Below are positions 25,776-35,501 of a DNA stretch of 64,000 bases, one piece after another. The notes under the pieces are model-generated. The model made no database searches and was not told where the DNA came from. It saw nothing but the letters and a program-made list of their open reading frames with translations. The stretch is from Exiguobacterium sp. s48 (GTDB lineage: Bacteria; Bacillota; Bacilli; Exiguobacteriales; Exiguobacteriaceae): the NCBI RefSeq assembly GCF_018617395.1, contig NZ_JACSKC010000001.1:930001-994000 (forward strand). Direction: 5' to 3'. Each line of letters starts with the position of its first letter. Within the stretch, counting starts at the first letter, position 1. The position numbers and the translations under genes were made by a program.

Positions 25776-26520
25776 CCCCTTTCTTTGATGATTCGATGAA
25801 CGAGATTTGAATATCTTGGTCAAGTTGTTTCGTTTCGACGACCCGTAACTTGATCAACTCCAAAAGTGCCATGAATGTCACGACGAGATCCGAGACGTTC
25901 GGACGTTCGACAAAAAAGGCAAAAAATGATGTCTGTCGCGTAGAAGAAACGTGTTCATGAAGTCGTGTCATTTGCTCTTCAAGCGTCCGTTCTTCTCGCT
26001 TGATTGTCTTTTTGCGTCGCTCTTTCCAACGTTTTCGCTCAATCATCTTCGAATAGGCGTGAAGTAAATCTGAAAAGTTGAGTGGTCCGTCGTACTTCGA
26101 CACTTCTTCAGACATATACGTCGTTAAATCTTCACCTGGCCGCGTATACAATTCAAGACGATGCTCTTCCTGTTCGCGCATAAAAACGACGGCTTCTTTA
26201 TAGGCTTTGTATTCAATCAATTGACGAATGAGACCCTCACGCGTCGGTTCATCACTAAAGTCTGGTACCTCTTCATCCTCGATTGGCACCGGAGGTAACA
26301 ATTGCTTGCTCTTCAATTGGAGCAACGTCGCTGCCATGACCAGATACTCACTGGCCACATCGAGTTCAAATTTTTGCATCGTGCGAATATAGCCGACATA
26401 CTGGTCAGTGACTTCTGCCACGGAAATGTCGACGATATCAATCTCCATTTTTCCAATCAAATGGAGCAACAGGTCGAGTGGACCTTCGAACGTATCAATT
26501 TTAACGTTATAGGCTTCCAT
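25753..26520 (-). CDS. scpA: Segregation and condensation protein A
   Basis: A 255-residue kleisin that bridges the two SMC heads and carries ScpB. The N-terminal [17 protein letters not shown], the following [14 protein letters not shown] and the C-terminal winged helix ([16 protein letters not shown]) are diagnostic. The ATG at 26520 has GCAGGTG upstream and yields the canonical start; an ATG 15 bases earlier lacks a ribosome-binding site. It is first in the scpA-scpB-rluB operon and divergent from the DUF309 gene. Confidence 0.94.
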   Translation of the reverse strand: MEAYNVKIDTFEGPLDLLLHLIGKMEIDIVDISVAEVTDQYVGYIRTMQKFELDVASEYLVMAATLLQLKSKQLLPPVPIEDEEVPDFSDEPTREGLIRQLIEYKAYKEAVVFMREQEEHRLELYTRPGEDLTTYMSEEVSKYDGPLNFSDLLHAYSKMIERKRWKERRKKTIKREERTLEEQMTRLHEHVSSTRQTSFFAFFVERPNVSDLVVTFMALLELIKLRVVETKQLDQDIQISFIESSKKGDEAVAVL

Positions 26521-26603
26521 AGAGACACCTGCCATTTTACATTTTTGCGCTTTAGTATAACATGTTTTATAACACCGTGGACACGAAAGGAGAAAATTGA
26601 TTC

Positions 26604-27071
26604 ATGACCCCTTTTATTCATTATACGTTGCTCTTTGAATGTCATGCCGATTATTTTGAATGTCACGAAGTATTAGAGGAGGCATGGCAAGAAGGTGGAC
26701 GACAACATCACGGCTATGCGGCACTTATCCAATACGCTGTTATTCACTACCATCTACGACGAGACAATCTCATCGGTGCGAACAAGAGCTTACGACTGTT
26801 GCGTCGAAAGATTGACGTCGCTTCCCCCTATTTAAACGAACTTGGTCTTGATGTCGACTCCTTCATCGCACAGCTTGAGAAATGGCCGTTAGAAACGAAG
26901 CTCCCATTACAACAAAACGTTCGTGAGACGGTCGAATCATTGAAACCGACGTTTCCATCGACGGAACTATCTTTCGAGGAATTGGTCCACAAGCATCTGC
27001 GCCGTGACCGGAGTGAGGTGATCACGGAACGGGAGTTGGCACTTTTAAAAAGGCAACGTGCAAGAAGTTGA
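26604..27071 (+). CDS. DUF309 family protein (YpuF-like)
   Basis: A 155-residue soluble helical protein of DUF309. The family motif FECHADYFECHEVLEEAW holds the conserved His/Glu residues and is followed by GYAALIQYAVIHYHLRRDN. The fold is all-helical and may bind a metal through His and Glu, but no activity is established. The start follows AAAGGAG. In B. subtilis the homologue ypuF is co-directional with scpA; here it is divergent from scpA, so this gene has been inverted relative to that arrangement. Confidence 0.85.
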   Translation: MTPFIHYTLLFECHADYFECHEVLEEAWQEGGRQHHGYAALIQYAVIHYHLRRDNLIGANKSLRLLRRKIDVASPYLNELGLDVDSFIAQLEKWPLETKLPLQQNVRETVESLKPTFPSTELSFEELVHKHLRRDRSEVITERELALLKRQRARS

Positions 27072-27102
27072 CGTCAAGATTCAAGAAGTCTTCTTTTCAT
27101 GA

Positions 27103-27381
27103 TCAATGATGATTTTTTAACTTCTTAAACGCCATCACCCAACTCTCGAGATCGCTCCGATCATGTAAATATTCAGAAGGGGTTTCAAGTAAATCCATGC
27201 CAACTATCGTTTGTAAGCAGGATCAAACCACCTCGTCAGAAGCTGTCCAATCAAATCCATCTATATTTTCATATTGTTCCATCCACTGATATGCCCAGTC
27301 AGAGATTTCTTCTCTCGTTCGTTCTTGCCTGAGCACTTGCTCCAATCGATTGATCAGTTCATCGATTGTTACTCGATTCAT
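27103..27381 (-). pseudogene. Small acidic protein gene with one in-frame TGA
   Basis: Reading from an ATG at 27381 (GAGGTGG just upstream) gives 52 codons, then TGA at 27225-27223, then 39 more sense codons in the same frame to a TGA at 27105-27103. Both parts read as one small acidic protein: the first has RTREEISDWAYQWMEQ and the second LLETPSEYLHDRSDLESW. That pattern resembles a widespread family of 80-100 residue hypothetical proteins in Bacilli. At the TGA a TGG (Trp) codon would restore a full 92-residue protein. It is either a recent nonsense mutation or a sequencing error. I do not know a function. No other gene lies in the 399-base interval 27072-27470. Confidence 0.6.
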
Positions 27382-27426
27382 GAATCCACCTCATTTAACG
27401 GGTTTGTGATTTACTCTATCAATATG

Positions 27427-27467
27427 TAAAACCCCCATAATCACAATCGTGATTACGGGGGTTTTTG
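27427..27467 (-). terminator. Terminator after ribT
   Basis: A long stem, AAAACCCCC with GGGGGTTTT, extended by ATAATCAC/GTGATTA. T-runs follow on both strands, so it can act in both directions. It lies just after the ribT stop codon. Confidence 0.9.
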
Positions 27468-27470
27468 TCA

Positions 27471-27827
27471 TCAGACGACTAATTGATTCCATTTATCTAA
27501 TAAATCGCCTGTCTTGCCTGTACCGGTTAACGTCAAATCAAGTGGAAGGACGTTTCTTACCTCATCAAGAAGCTCGTAAGAACGTTTCTCGCCACGGAAT
27601 GAAGGCGACAAGGCGATATGGTCGATGACCATCGTCGTTCCTTGTTGCTCCATTCCAATGATGCCAACGAAGTCCTCGTCGACTTTCCATAAGTAGAGGA
27701 ACTTCGACTCCTCCTCGTCATACGATCGGACGAGTTCAAGCAAGCTGAGCGGAGATTTGTCACTGCATGAGAATGCGAGTAGACCCATCGCCGTCTTTTC
27801 ATAAGAACGTTTATATTTGACCAGCAT
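27471..27827 (-). CDS. ribT: RibT, GNAT-family protein
   Basis: A 118-residue GNAT acetyltransferase-fold protein that I recognise as RibT from VKYKRSYEKTAMGLLAF, YLWKVDEDFVGIIGME and IDHIALSPSFRGE. In B. subtilis ribT is the last gene of the riboflavin operon and is linked to flavin metabolism, though it is not required for synthesis. No other rib gene is present here, so it has become separated from that operon but keeps its ppiB and ypuF/scpA neighbourhood. The ATG at 27827 has AGGTGGTG upstream. Confidence 0.85.
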   Translation of the reverse strand: MLVKYKRSYEKTAMGLLAFSCSDKSPLSLLELVRSYDEEESKFLYLWKVDEDFVGIIGMEQQGTTMVIDHIALSPSFRGEKRSYELLDEVRNVLPLDLTLTGTGKTGDLLDKWNQLVV

Positions 27828-27916
27828 CGCTGGGTTCACCACCTTTTGTCATTCAAGTTTCACAACGTGAACACGTGAGAGACATGGTTCATTGTGCCAT
27901 AACCTTCAGGCAAAAA

Positions 27917-28357
27917 TCAATTCTCGTCCCAAACCTTCACTTCTGCCATCTTCGTACCTTGACGAAGTTTGACGGCATGCTCAAGACCAGATGTCACTTT
28001 ACCGAATACCGTGTGGACGCCATCTAAATGCGGTTGTGGCTCGTGCACGATGAAGAACTGTGAAGACCCTGTATTGCGACCTGCGTGGGCCATTGAAAGT
28101 GAGCCCGCTTCATGCTTGTGTGGGAAAGATGTCGATGTTTCACAAGGAATCGTGTAGCCTGCGCCACCCATTCCAGTTCCTTGTGGGCAACCACCTTGGC
28201 TCACGAAGCCAGGGATGACACGGTGGAACGTCAATCCGTTGTAAAACCCGCTGTTTGCAAGTTTTTCGAAGTTTTCGACTGTAATCGGTGCTTCACCGTG
28301 GAACAAATCAAATTCAATCATTTCGCCATTTTCAAGTTTCATAGAACCTTTTTTCAT
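27917..28357 (-). CDS. ppiB: Peptidyl-prolyl cis-trans isomerase B (cyclophilin)
   Basis: A 146-residue cytoplasmic cyclophilin that speeds proline isomerisation during folding. The catalytic region is intact: [19 protein letters not shown] with the active-site Arg, then [30 protein letters not shown] and the His of DGVHTVFG. It opens [16 protein letters not shown], as in B. subtilis PpiB. It lies next to ribT, as in B. subtilis. Confidence 0.95.
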   Translation of the reverse strand: MKKGSMKLENGEMIEFDLFHGEAPITVENFEKLANSGFYNGLTFHRVIPGFVSQGGCPQGTGMGGAGYTIPCETSTSFPHKHEAGSLSMAHAGRNTGSSQFFIVHEPQPHLDGVHTVFGKVTSGLEHAVKLRQGTKMAEVKVWDEN

Positions 28358-28424
28358 GTTTCAAGCAACCCCTTTATTTATGGTATGTATCCTGCTGTTT
28401 GACACTCACATTACCCATCTTATC

Positions 28425-28468
28425 AAAAAAACACGTCTGTCTCCACTTTTTTTGTGGAAACAGACGTT
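28425..28468 (-). terminator. Terminator of the nucleoside salvage operon
   Basis: A 14-base, nearly perfect stem ACGTCTGTCTCCAC/GTGGAAACAGACGT with a seven-T loop, followed on the minus strand by GTTTTTTTG, after the pdp stop codon. Confidence 0.9.
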
Positions 28469-28473
28469 CTGTC

Positions 28474-29775
28474 TTATTGGATGACAGCGTGAACGAGTGG
28501 GCGAGCCTCTGGTTTCGTTGCACCAATTGTATAGGCATGGTCTAAACGTTCAACGGCTGAAGACATGTCTTCGATGTTCGAACGGAGCACCGCGATCACA
28601 TCGCCCGCTTCGACACGGTCCCCGACTTTCTTCTCAAGCGTGATGCCTGCCGCGAAATCAATCTTGTCTTCTTTCGTTGCGCGGCCCGCTCCGAGAAGCA
28701 TCGCTGCGACACCTACTTCGTCTGCGATGATTGACTCGACATAACCTGCTTCTTTCGCGACGAATGTCGTCTCGTAAGAGGCTTGTGGTAATTTTGTCAC
28801 ATCATCGACGAGTGACGCGTCGCCACCTTGGGCTTCAACGAATTTACGGAACACCTCGAGTGCATGACCGTCAGCAATTCGTTTTTCAAGGTCTGCATAT
28901 GCTTCGTCGAAAGTTGGATAGAACTCACCAAGGACAGCCATATGTCCAGCGATCGTGAGTGCGATCGTCTTCAAGTCTTCAACTTCTTTACCTGAAAGGA
29001 CTTCAATCGCTTCTTTCACTTCGTTCGCGTTCCCGATTTCAAAGCCGAGCGGTTGGTCCATGTCCGTGATGACAGCGACCGTCTTACGTCCGACGTTCTT
29101 CCCGATTGCGACCATTTCTTCCGCGAGTGCTTTCGCATCGTCGAACGACTTCATGAACGCACCAGAACCCGTCTTGACGTCGAGGACGATACTGTCCGCA
29201 CCCGCTGCGATTTTCTTCGACATGATCGAGCTCGCGATGAGTGGAATCGATTCGACCGTAGCCGTGACATCACGGAGCGCATAGAGGCGCTTATCGGCAG
29301 GCGTCAAGTTCCCAGTCTGCCCGATGATGGACATCTTGATATCGTTCACTTGTTTCGTGAATTGTTCTTCCGTCAATTCGACATTGAATCCAGGGAACGA
29401 TTCAAGCTTATCGATTGTACCTCCCGTGTGGCCGAGACCACGACCACTCATTTTCGCAACCGGAATTCCGATCGACGCGACGAGTGGTGCAACAATCAAG
29501 CTAATCTTGTCACCGACACCGCCCGTTGAGTGCTTATCGACTTTTTTCCCTTCAATGTTCGAAAGGTCGATCGTATCGCCCGACTTCACCATTTCCATCG
29601 TCAAGGCAGCCGTCTCTTTTTCAGTCATCCCATTGAAATAGATGGCCATCGACAAGGCTGACATCTGATAGTCAGGGATTGATTCGTTCGTGAATCCTTC
29701 GACGACGAAGCGAATCTCCTCTTCGTTCAATTCTCCACCGTTACGTTTTTTCAAAATCAAATCGACCATACGCAT
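28474..29775 (-). CDS. pdp: Pyrimidine-nucleoside phosphorylase
   Basis: A 433-residue homodimeric enzyme that phosphorolyses uridine, thymidine and deoxyuridine to base plus (deoxy)ribose-1-phosphate. The family signature is visible in KVDKHSTGGVGDK (phosphate binding), AKMSGRGLGHTGGT and LDVKTGSGAFMKS. It opens MRMVDLILKKRNGGELN, as usual. It is the third gene of deoB-punA-pdp; the sugar phosphate it releases is the substrate of DeoB. The start ATG follows AGGAGG. Confidence 0.96.
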   Translation of the reverse strand: MRMVDLILKKRNGGELNEEEIRFVVEGFTNESIPDYQMSALSMAIYFNGMTEKETAALTMEMVKSGDTIDLSNIEGKKVDKHSTGGVGDKISLIVAPLVASIGIPVAKMSGRGLGHTGGTIDKLESFPGFNVELTEEQFTKQVNDIKMSIIGQTGNLTPADKRLYALRDVTATVESIPLIASSIMSKKIAAGADSIVLDVKTGSGAFMKSFDDAKALAEEMVAIGKNVGRKTVAVITDMDQPLGFEIGNANEVKEAIEVLSGKEVEDLKTIALTIAGHMAVLGEFYPTFDEAYADLEKRIADGHALEVFRKFVEAQGGDASLVDDVTKLPQASYETTFVAKEAGYVESIIADEVGVAAMLLGAGRATKEDKIDFAAGITLEKKVGDRVEAGDVIAVLRSNIEDMSSAVERLDHAYTIGATKPEARPLVHAVIQ

Positions 29776-29804
29776 AACTGTCGTCCTCCTAGAAATTAAG
29801 TTAC

Positions 29805-30614
29805 TTACATGCTTTTAATCGTGCCACGCACGAGTGAAAGGAAGTCTTGACGAACACGTTCTGTCGTCTCGATGACTTCTTCATGGTTGAGTGGTTGGTC
29901 CAAAATACCTGCCGCCATGTTCGAGACACACGAAATCCCAAGGACACGCATATCTGAATGGCGTGCGACGATGACTTCAGGGACCGTCGACATACCGACG
30001 ACGTCTCCACCGAGAAGACGTGCCATTTTGACTTCAGCTGGTGTTTCGTACGTAGGACCTGTGTTCCCGAAATAGACTCCTTTTTGTACAGAAAGTCCAA
30101 GGTCTGACGCGACGCGTTCTGTCAATTTCACGAGCTCTTTATCGTACGCTTCTGACATATCAGGGAAGCGCGTCCCGAACTCACTCGCATTTTTCCCGAT
30201 GAGCGGACTCGTTCCGAAGAAATTGATATGATCCGTGATAATCATCAAGTCCCCTGGGTTGAATGACTCGTTACATGCGCCTGCTGCATTCGTCACGATG
30301 AGCGTCTCGACACCAATCAATTTGAGGACACGAACCGGGAACGTCACTTGTTCCATCGAGTATCCTTCATAGAAGTGGAACCGTCCTTGCATGGCGACGA
30401 CACGTTTACCTTCAAGTTCTCCGAACACGAGTTGACCCGCATGTCCTTCGACGGTTGACACTGGGAAGTGTGGGATTTCCTCATAAGGAATGGCTACCGG
30501 GTTCTCAATTTCATCCGCAAGGACTCCAAGACCTGACCCGAGAATGAGTCCGATTTCTGGTGTATCACCCATACGCTCCTGCAAAAACGCTTTTGTTTCG
30601 TTCCAATTTACCAT
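29805..30614 (-). CDS. punA: Purine-nucleoside phosphorylase (trimeric, PNP I)
   Basis: A 269-residue enzyme that cleaves inosine and guanosine with phosphate. Characteristic stretches are LILGSGLGVLADEI (phosphate loop), MQGRFHFYEGYSME, and the base-binding TNAAGACNESFNPGDLM plus GMSTVPEVIVA. This is the mammalian-like trimeric type known as PupG/PunA in Bacilli, not the hexameric DeoD. It follows deoB and precedes pdp, as part of a nucleoside salvage operon. Confidence 0.96.
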   Translation of the reverse strand: MVNWNETKAFLQERMGDTPEIGLILGSGLGVLADEIENPVAIPYEEIPHFPVSTVEGHAGQLVFGELEGKRVVAMQGRFHFYEGYSMEQVTFPVRVLKLIGVETLIVTNAAGACNESFNPGDLMIITDHINFFGTSPLIGKNASEFGTRFPDMSEAYDKELVKLTERVASDLGLSVQKGVYFGNTGPTYETPAEVKMARLLGGDVVGMSTVPEVIVARHSDMRVLGISCVSNMAAGILDQPLNHEEVIETTERVRQDFLSLVRGTIKSM

Positions 30615-30627
30615 GAATATTGCCTCC

Positions 30628-31794
30628 TCAAATTTCGTTTAAGAAACTCTTTCCGTGTGATGGTGCCGCGACGTCAAAGTTATCAGCAACGGTCGCACCG
30701 ATATCTGCGAATGTCCCGCGAATGCCCAAATCAACCGCCTTCGCTCCGTTATGATGAACGATGAGCGGAACGTATTCACGTGTGTGGTCTGTACCGGCAT
30801 GAACAGGATCATTTCCGTGGTCAGCTGTGATGATGAGTAAGTCGTCTTCACGAAGACGCTCCATCACTTCCGGTAGGCGCGCATCGTACTCTTCAAGTGC
30901 GACCGCATAGCCTTCTGGGTCACGGCGATGACCGAACAAGGCATCGAAATCAACCAAGTTCAAGAAGCAGAGTCCTTCGAAGTCTTCCTCGAGCGACTCG
31001 ACCAATTTGTCCATGCCGTCCATGTTCGATTTCGTACGGACGGCTTTTGTCACACCTTCACCATCGTAAATATCGCTGATCTTCCCTAATGCGATGACGT
31101 CTTTCCCAGATTCCTCGAGCGTGTTCATGACCGTCTTACCAAATGGTTTCAATGCGTAGTCGTGACGATTTGCCGTACGGACCCATGCTCCTGGTGTCCC
31201 GATGAACGGACGAGCGATGATGCGTCCGAGCATATACGGATCTTCACGTGTGATTTCACGGGCATATTCGCAAATACGGTATAACTCATCAATCGGCACA
31301 ATGTCTTCATGTGCTGCGATTTGCAGGACCGAGTCGGCAGATGTATACACGATAAGGGCGCCCGTCTCGACATGTTCTGCACCGAGTTCGTCCAAGATTT
31401 CAGTTCCTGATGCCGGTTTGTTTCCGATGATCTTACGGCCACTGAACTCTTCGAGGCGGTGAATCAAATCGTCAGGAAACTTTTCAAATACACGGAACGG
31501 CGTCTCGATATGAAGACCCATGATTTCCCAATGTCCCGTCATCGTATCTTTACCAGCTGAGATTTCTTCCATACGACCATACGCACTTGGGGCATCCGAT
31601 GCATCGATGCCTTGAATCGGCTTGATGTTCGAAAGTCCGAGTTTACCCATGTTCGGCATGTTCAATCCGTTATGTTCACGTGCGATATGCCCGAGCGTGT
31701 CCGCTCCTTTGTCACCGAACTGTTCGGCATCCGGTGCTTCACCGATTCCGACCGAGTCCATGACCACTAAGAAAATACGTTTAAATTTTTTCAC
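30628..31794 (-). CDS. deoB: Phosphopentomutase
   Basis: A 388-residue di-manganese enzyme of the alkaline phosphatase superfamily. It converts (deoxy)ribose-1-phosphate to the 5-phosphate, linking nucleoside breakdown to the pentose pathway. Metal and nucleophile regions are intact: [27 protein letters not shown] (the nucleophilic Thr), and the C-terminal [19 protein letters not shown]. It follows xerD by 23 bases, as drm follows ripX in B. subtilis. Confidence 0.96.
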   Translation of the reverse strand: MKKFKRIFLVVMDSVGIGEAPDAEQFGDKGADTLGHIAREHNGLNMPNMGKLGLSNIKPIQGIDASDAPSAYGRMEEISAGKDTMTGHWEIMGLHIETPFRVFEKFPDDLIHRLEEFSGRKIIGNKPASGTEILDELGAEHVETGALIVYTSADSVLQIAAHEDIVPIDELYRICEYAREITREDPYMLGRIIARPFIGTPGAWVRTANRHDYALKPFGKTVMNTLEESGKDVIALGKISDIYDGEGVTKAVRTKSNMDGMDKLVESLEEDFEGLCFLNLVDFDALFGHRRDPEGYAVALEEYDARLPEVMERLREDDLLIITADHGNDPVHAGTDHTREYVPLIVHHNGAKAVDLGIRGTFADIGATVADNFDVAAPSHGKSFLNEI

Positions 31795-31817
31795 AAAAAA
31801 ATCCTCCTTTTCGATAG

Positions 31818-32705
31818 TTAGGCACGAGGGTGATGCTTGCGATACACATCCTGTAATCGCGACTTGTTGACATGCGTATACACTTGTGTCGTCGCCAAAT
31901 CCGCGTGACCGAGCATCTGTTGAATGGCGCGTAAATCCGCCCCATTTTCAAGCAGGTGTGTCGCAAACGAATGACGGAGCACATGCGGAGTAATCTCTTT
32001 ATCGATACCCGCAAGTTTGGCACGTCGTTTGATCATCTTCCAAAATCCTTGACGACTGAGCCGTCCCCCTCTTCCGTTTAAAAAGAGCGCCTCTGTTTCT
32101 CTTCCGCCGAGCCCGTTACGAGCTTGCTGGATATAGCGCTCGACAAAGCCTTGAGCGACGGAGGAAACCGGGATGATTCGGGCGCGCTCACCTTTCCCTT
32201 CACATTGTAGATACCCCAATTCAAACTGCAAATCATCCAAATCCAGACCTAAAAGTTCACTGACTCGCATTCCCGTCCCATATAGCAGTTCAAGCATGGC
32301 ACGGTCTCGAAGCGAGAGTGGGTCGGACGTCGGCACGCTGTCCAAGAGTCGCTCGACTTCCGCTTGTGACCATGTATCGGGAAGTTGTTTCTCTGCTTTT
32401 GGTGTCTCTAAATATAGAGACGGATCGGTCGTCGTTACCCCGGTCAGTTTGAGATGATGATGGAACATTCGGATTGAACTAACAGCCCGTCTCAACGACG
32501 ATGAGGCTCGTCCTGCTTGTGACAGTTCTTCGATATGTTTGACGATGTGTGATCGTGTCACCTCGTTCCAATCTTCCACCTCAAGTTGGGTCAAGGTCGA
32601 TGCGTATTGCGTCAAATCGCTCGCATACGCTTGTCTCGTATTTGCGGACATCCGCTTTTCAACCGTCATGTATTGAAGAAATGACTCAATATGCGAACGC
32701 ATCAT
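31818..32705 (-). CDS. xerD: Tyrosine recombinase XerD
   Basis: A 295-residue site-specific recombinase that, with XerC, resolves chromosome dimers at dif during division. The N-terminal SAM-like domain (about 1-85) and the catalytic domain are complete: Arg in [15 protein letters not shown], His/Arg in [15 protein letters not shown], the second His in [11 protein letters not shown] and the nucleophilic Tyr in VYTHV. Its position upstream of deoB-punA and near fur matches B. subtilis ripX. It begins ATG-ATG after GGAGGAGGG. Confidence 0.94.
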   Translation of the reverse strand: MMRSHIESFLQYMTVEKRMSANTRQAYASDLTQYASTLTQLEVEDWNEVTRSHIVKHIEELSQAGRASSSLRRAVSSIRMFHHHLKLTGVTTTDPSLYLETPKAEKQLPDTWSQAEVERLLDSVPTSDPLSLRDRAMLELLYGTGMRVSELLGLDLDDLQFELGYLQCEGKGERARIIPVSSVAQGFVERYIQQARNGLGGRETEALFLNGRGGRLSRQGFWKMIKRRAKLAGIDKEITPHVLRHSFATHLLENGADLRAIQQMLGHADLATTQVYTHVNKSRLQDVYRKHHPRA

Positions 32706-32849
32706 ACCCTCCTCCTTCCTTGTTTCACCTGAATACGCTTACAGCATATCACTTATGTAAACTGTTGTGAAGATGTCTGACCTCATTTTTTATTCAATTT
32801 TTTGTGAACATAAACGTGAGGAATCTACAGCTCTATTTTCTTATTTTTC

Positions 32850-32878
32850 TGGCATATCCAACACAGAAGCGATATACT
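32850..32878 (+). promoter_or_regulatory. Candidate promoter of the ROK-MFS-VOC-HAD cassette
   Basis: TGGCAT (32850-32855), a 17-base spacer and TATACT (32873-32878), about 50 bases before the ROK start. Confidence 0.45.
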
Positions 32879-32890
32879 ACGTATGACTTA

Positions 32891-32904
32891 TTAAAATATT
32901 TTAA
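32891..32904. promoter_or_regulatory. Candidate operator for the ROK regulator
   Basis: A perfect 14-base palindrome, TTAAAATATTTTAA, 12 bases past the predicted -10 element. The position suits repression, and ROK regulators often bind AT-rich palindromes near their own promoter. Confidence 0.4.
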
Positions 32905-32928
32905 AAAGTAGATTGGAGTTTGATTGTG

Positions 32929-33939
32929 ATGAAAGATCCACAACATGAATTACTCGTCGACATCCGAAAGCAAATCGTCCTCCACGACGTATCGACGGTC
33001 TCTGAGTTAAGTAAGATCACACACGTTTCATTCCCCACCGTAAAAAAAATGATCGATGACATGATTGAATATGGTGAGGTCATCGAACATGGGCAACACG
33101 CTCCTAAAGGTGGACGTCCTGCAAAAAGTTATCGTTACAATTCAACCTTCCGACATTGCCTGACCTTATATATCGAAGCGAACGAGATTCACTATCGCTT
33201 GATTGACTGTCAAAATCAGATTGCAGAGGAAGGCGTGTCTTTCGTCACGGGAACTCATTTAGAGACGTTAGGCACCCTCGTTGATGCATTCGATCAACAC
33301 ACCATAAAGCTTGGCGCCATCTCTGTCGGCGTCGCCGCTGCAGTAGATAGGGGTCGGATTGTTTTCGCCCCAGAATATCCGTCTCTGGCTCATTTAGATT
33401 TGAAGAATTGGTTGATGGACCGGACCGGCCTTCCGGTCGTCATTGAAAATGATATGAACGCTGCCGTCTACGGATTCTCTAAACGGGATGAGACCTCAAC
33501 ACATCAGTCTATCGTCTATCTCGGGCTTGGGAAGAACGGTCCCGGTGCCGGCATCTTAGTCGATGGACATGTCGTCAGGGGACAATCCGGATTCAGCGGC
33601 GAGGTTTCGTTTCTTCCGCTTTATGATCATGCATCTTTTTATGACCGAATTAAAAACAAGTCTTATGGACCGAACGTCCTGAAAGAAGAAGAGATTGATG
33701 CAATGGGACGTCTAGTCGCTACGTTCGCTGCGACACTCAACCCACATGCATTCATTTTTTCAGATGTCGATCTCGTTCTAGAAGATTTGCCTCACATTAA
33801 TCGTGCATGTGAACGATATCTCCCTTCTCGTCATATTCCTGTTCTTCACATAGGGGAATGGGAAGAAGATTATTTTTCTGGACTAGCACGACTTGGTATT
33901 GAATTGATGCTCGAAACGATTCAGCGAGGTGGCGTATGA
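32929..33939 (+). CDS. ROK-family transcriptional regulator
   Basis: A 336-residue protein with an N-terminal winged helix-turn-helix (about 5-65; VSELSKITHVSFPTVKKM) and a C-terminal ROK sugar-kinase-like domain. A GGRPAKSYRYN linker joins them, as in XylR/NagC-type repressors. The ROK core is seen in VIENDMNAAVYG and GPGAGILVDGHVVRGQSG, but the Cys-x-Cys-Gly zinc motif that normally follows is missing, so sugar phosphorylation is unlikely and an effector-binding role more probable. The start is the ATG at 32929 (GGAG ten bases upstream); a GTG three bases earlier is also possible. Its stop overlaps the MFS start (ATGA). Confidence 0.82.
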   Translation: MKDPQHELLVDIRKQIVLHDVSTVSELSKITHVSFPTVKKMIDDMIEYGEVIEHGQHAPKGGRPAKSYRYNSTFRHCLTLYIEANEIHYRLIDCQNQIAEEGVSFVTGTHLETLGTLVDAFDQHTIKLGAISVGVAAAVDRGRIVFAPEYPSLAHLDLKNWLMDRTGLPVVIENDMNAAVYGFSKRDETSTHQSIVYLGLGKNGPGAGILVDGHVVRGQSGFSGEVSFLPLYDHASFYDRIKNKSYGPNVLKEEEIDAMGRLVATFAATLNPHAFIFSDVDLVLEDLPHINRACERYLPSRHIPVLHIGEWEEDYFSGLARLGIELMLETIQRGGV

Positions 33940-35105
33940 CGATTTTATTATTGGCCGTGATTTATATCGCGTTTATCAGCCTTGGTCTTCCAGATGCATT
34001 GCTCGGTGTCGGGTGGCCACTTATGCATCGAGAATTCTCAGCACCTGTATCGATGCTCGGATGGATTTTCATGACGATAGCCGGGGGAACGATTCTTTCA
34101 AGCCTATTAAGTGGGAAGCTGTTGGAACGTTTCGACACGAAACAAGTTACATTCGGTTCAACGTTGCTCACCGCGATCTGTCTATTTGGATTTTACATCG
34201 CGCCTTCAATCGGTTGGTTATTTGTGGTCGCCATCCCGCTCGGACTCGGAGCGGGTGCCGTCGATGCCGCACTGAACCATTACGTGGCGGAACATTATAA
34301 GGCGCACCACATGAACTGGCTACATTGTTTTTGGGGGATTGGCGCTACCGGAGGGCCACTCGTTATGGCGAGTGTATTGACGGAGAATGGATGGCGGGAC
34401 GGCTATTTGATCATCGCTGCCGTTCAGTTCAGCTTAGCTCTCATATTGTGGTTATCCTTTCCACTTTGGAAACAGAAAGAGACGTCCATTTCACAACTTC
34501 AAGAAACAGCCGTAACAACACTCAATCGTAAGCTACCGACAGGAGTCTCCTATGCGTTGGTCACATTTTTACTTTACTGCGGGGTCGAAGCGTTGATTGG
34601 GTTATGGACGAGTAGTTATCTCGTTCAGCTGAAACAGTTTTCGATTGCGACAGCAGCAGCATGGGTGTCCATCTACTATGGCAGCATCACAATCGGACGA
34701 TTCCTGAGCGGATTCCTCTCCTTCCGTTTCACGAACAGACAGATGATTCGGATGGGACAAATGCTCGCTCTCTTCGGTAGCATCCTTTTCTTCATCCCGA
34801 CGTCCGCGACGATGCTAATCGGATTAATGTTGATCGGTTTTGGATTGGCACCGATATATCCGAGCATGCTTCACGATACGCCGAGTCGGTTCGGCTCGGC
34901 ACAATCGAAGCGATTGATGGGTTTTCAAATGGCATTTGCCTACTCAGGGAGTACGTTTCTCCCCCCACTATTCGGATTGATTGTATCTATGACCTCACTC
35001 CGCTTTTTACCGGTCGTGATCATCTTGATTATGACCGGGATGCTCTTCAATACAGAACGATTGAATCTAATCCTTAGACGCACACCACAGGAGGAGAATA
35101 TATGA
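33936..35105 (+). CDS. MFS transporter, sugar-type
   Basis: A 389-residue protein with about twelve membrane helices. The sequence opens [19 protein letters not shown] and has [15 protein letters not shown], the pattern of the FucP-like MFS branch, which takes up sugars or exports small metabolites. The helix 2-3 loop [17 protein letters not shown] follows the MFS motif A pattern. It is coupled to the ROK regulator and the VOC gene by ATGA overlaps at both ends, so the regulator probably controls it. A carbohydrate-type substrate is an inference from the ROK partner. Confidence 0.78.
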   Translation: MTILLLAVIYIAFISLGLPDALLGVGWPLMHREFSAPVSMLGWIFMTIAGGTILSSLLSGKLLERFDTKQVTFGSTLLTAICLFGFYIAPSIGWLFVVAIPLGLGAGAVDAALNHYVAEHYKAHHMNWLHCFWGIGATGGPLVMASVLTENGWRDGYLIIAAVQFSLALILWLSFPLWKQKETSISQLQETAVTTLNRKLPTGVSYALVTFLLYCGVEALIGLWTSSYLVQLKQFSIATAAAWVSIYYGSITIGRFLSGFLSFRFTNRQMIRMGQMLALFGSILFFIPTSATMLIGLMLIGFGLAPIYPSMLHDTPSRFGSAQSKRLMGFQMAFAYSGSTFLPPLFGLIVSMTSLRFLPVVIILIMTGMLFNTERLNLILRRTPQEENI

Positions 35106-35482
35106 GAATCGAACATGTCGCGATTTGGGTGAACGACATCGAAAACATGCGCCGATTTTATGAAGTCTATTTTGGCGCAAAGTCCAATGATAAATATGAA
35201 AACAAGAAGAAACAGTTTGAATCATACTTTTTGACGTTTCCAGATTCACGTTGCCGACTCGAGATAATGCAACGGCCAAATCTCGTATCGCATCCAAAAG
35301 AAACGATTGGCTATGCACACATCGCCTTCTCGCTCGGGAGTACGCAAACGGTAGATGCATTGACGGAACGTTTTCAACTTGATGGATACACACATGTCGA
35401 CGGTCCACGGATGACCGGTGACGGCTATTATGAAAGTGTCATCCTTGATCCAGAGGGTAACACTGTCGAATTGACCATTTAA
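35102..35482 (+). CDS. VOC-family (glyoxalase/dioxygenase superfamily) protein
   Basis: A 126-residue single-unit vicinal-oxygen-chelate protein. The first metal-ligand position is His5 in [21 protein letters not shown], a Glu in RLEIMQRP, a His in [10 protein letters not shown] and the terminal Glu in [11 protein letters not shown] match the glyoxalase I/fosfomycin-resistance fold. This size and pattern is common for lactoylglutathione lyase-like proteins of unknown substrate. It is coupled to the preceding MFS gene by ATGA. Confidence 0.8.
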   Translation: MRIEHVAIWVNDIENMRRFYEVYFGAKSNDKYENKKKQFESYFLTFPDSRCRLEIMQRPNLVSHPKETIGYAHIAFSLGSTQTVDALTERFQLDGYTHVDGPRMTGDGYYESVILDPEGNTVELTI

Positions 35483-35501
35483 TCAAAAGGAGACAACACA
35501 C

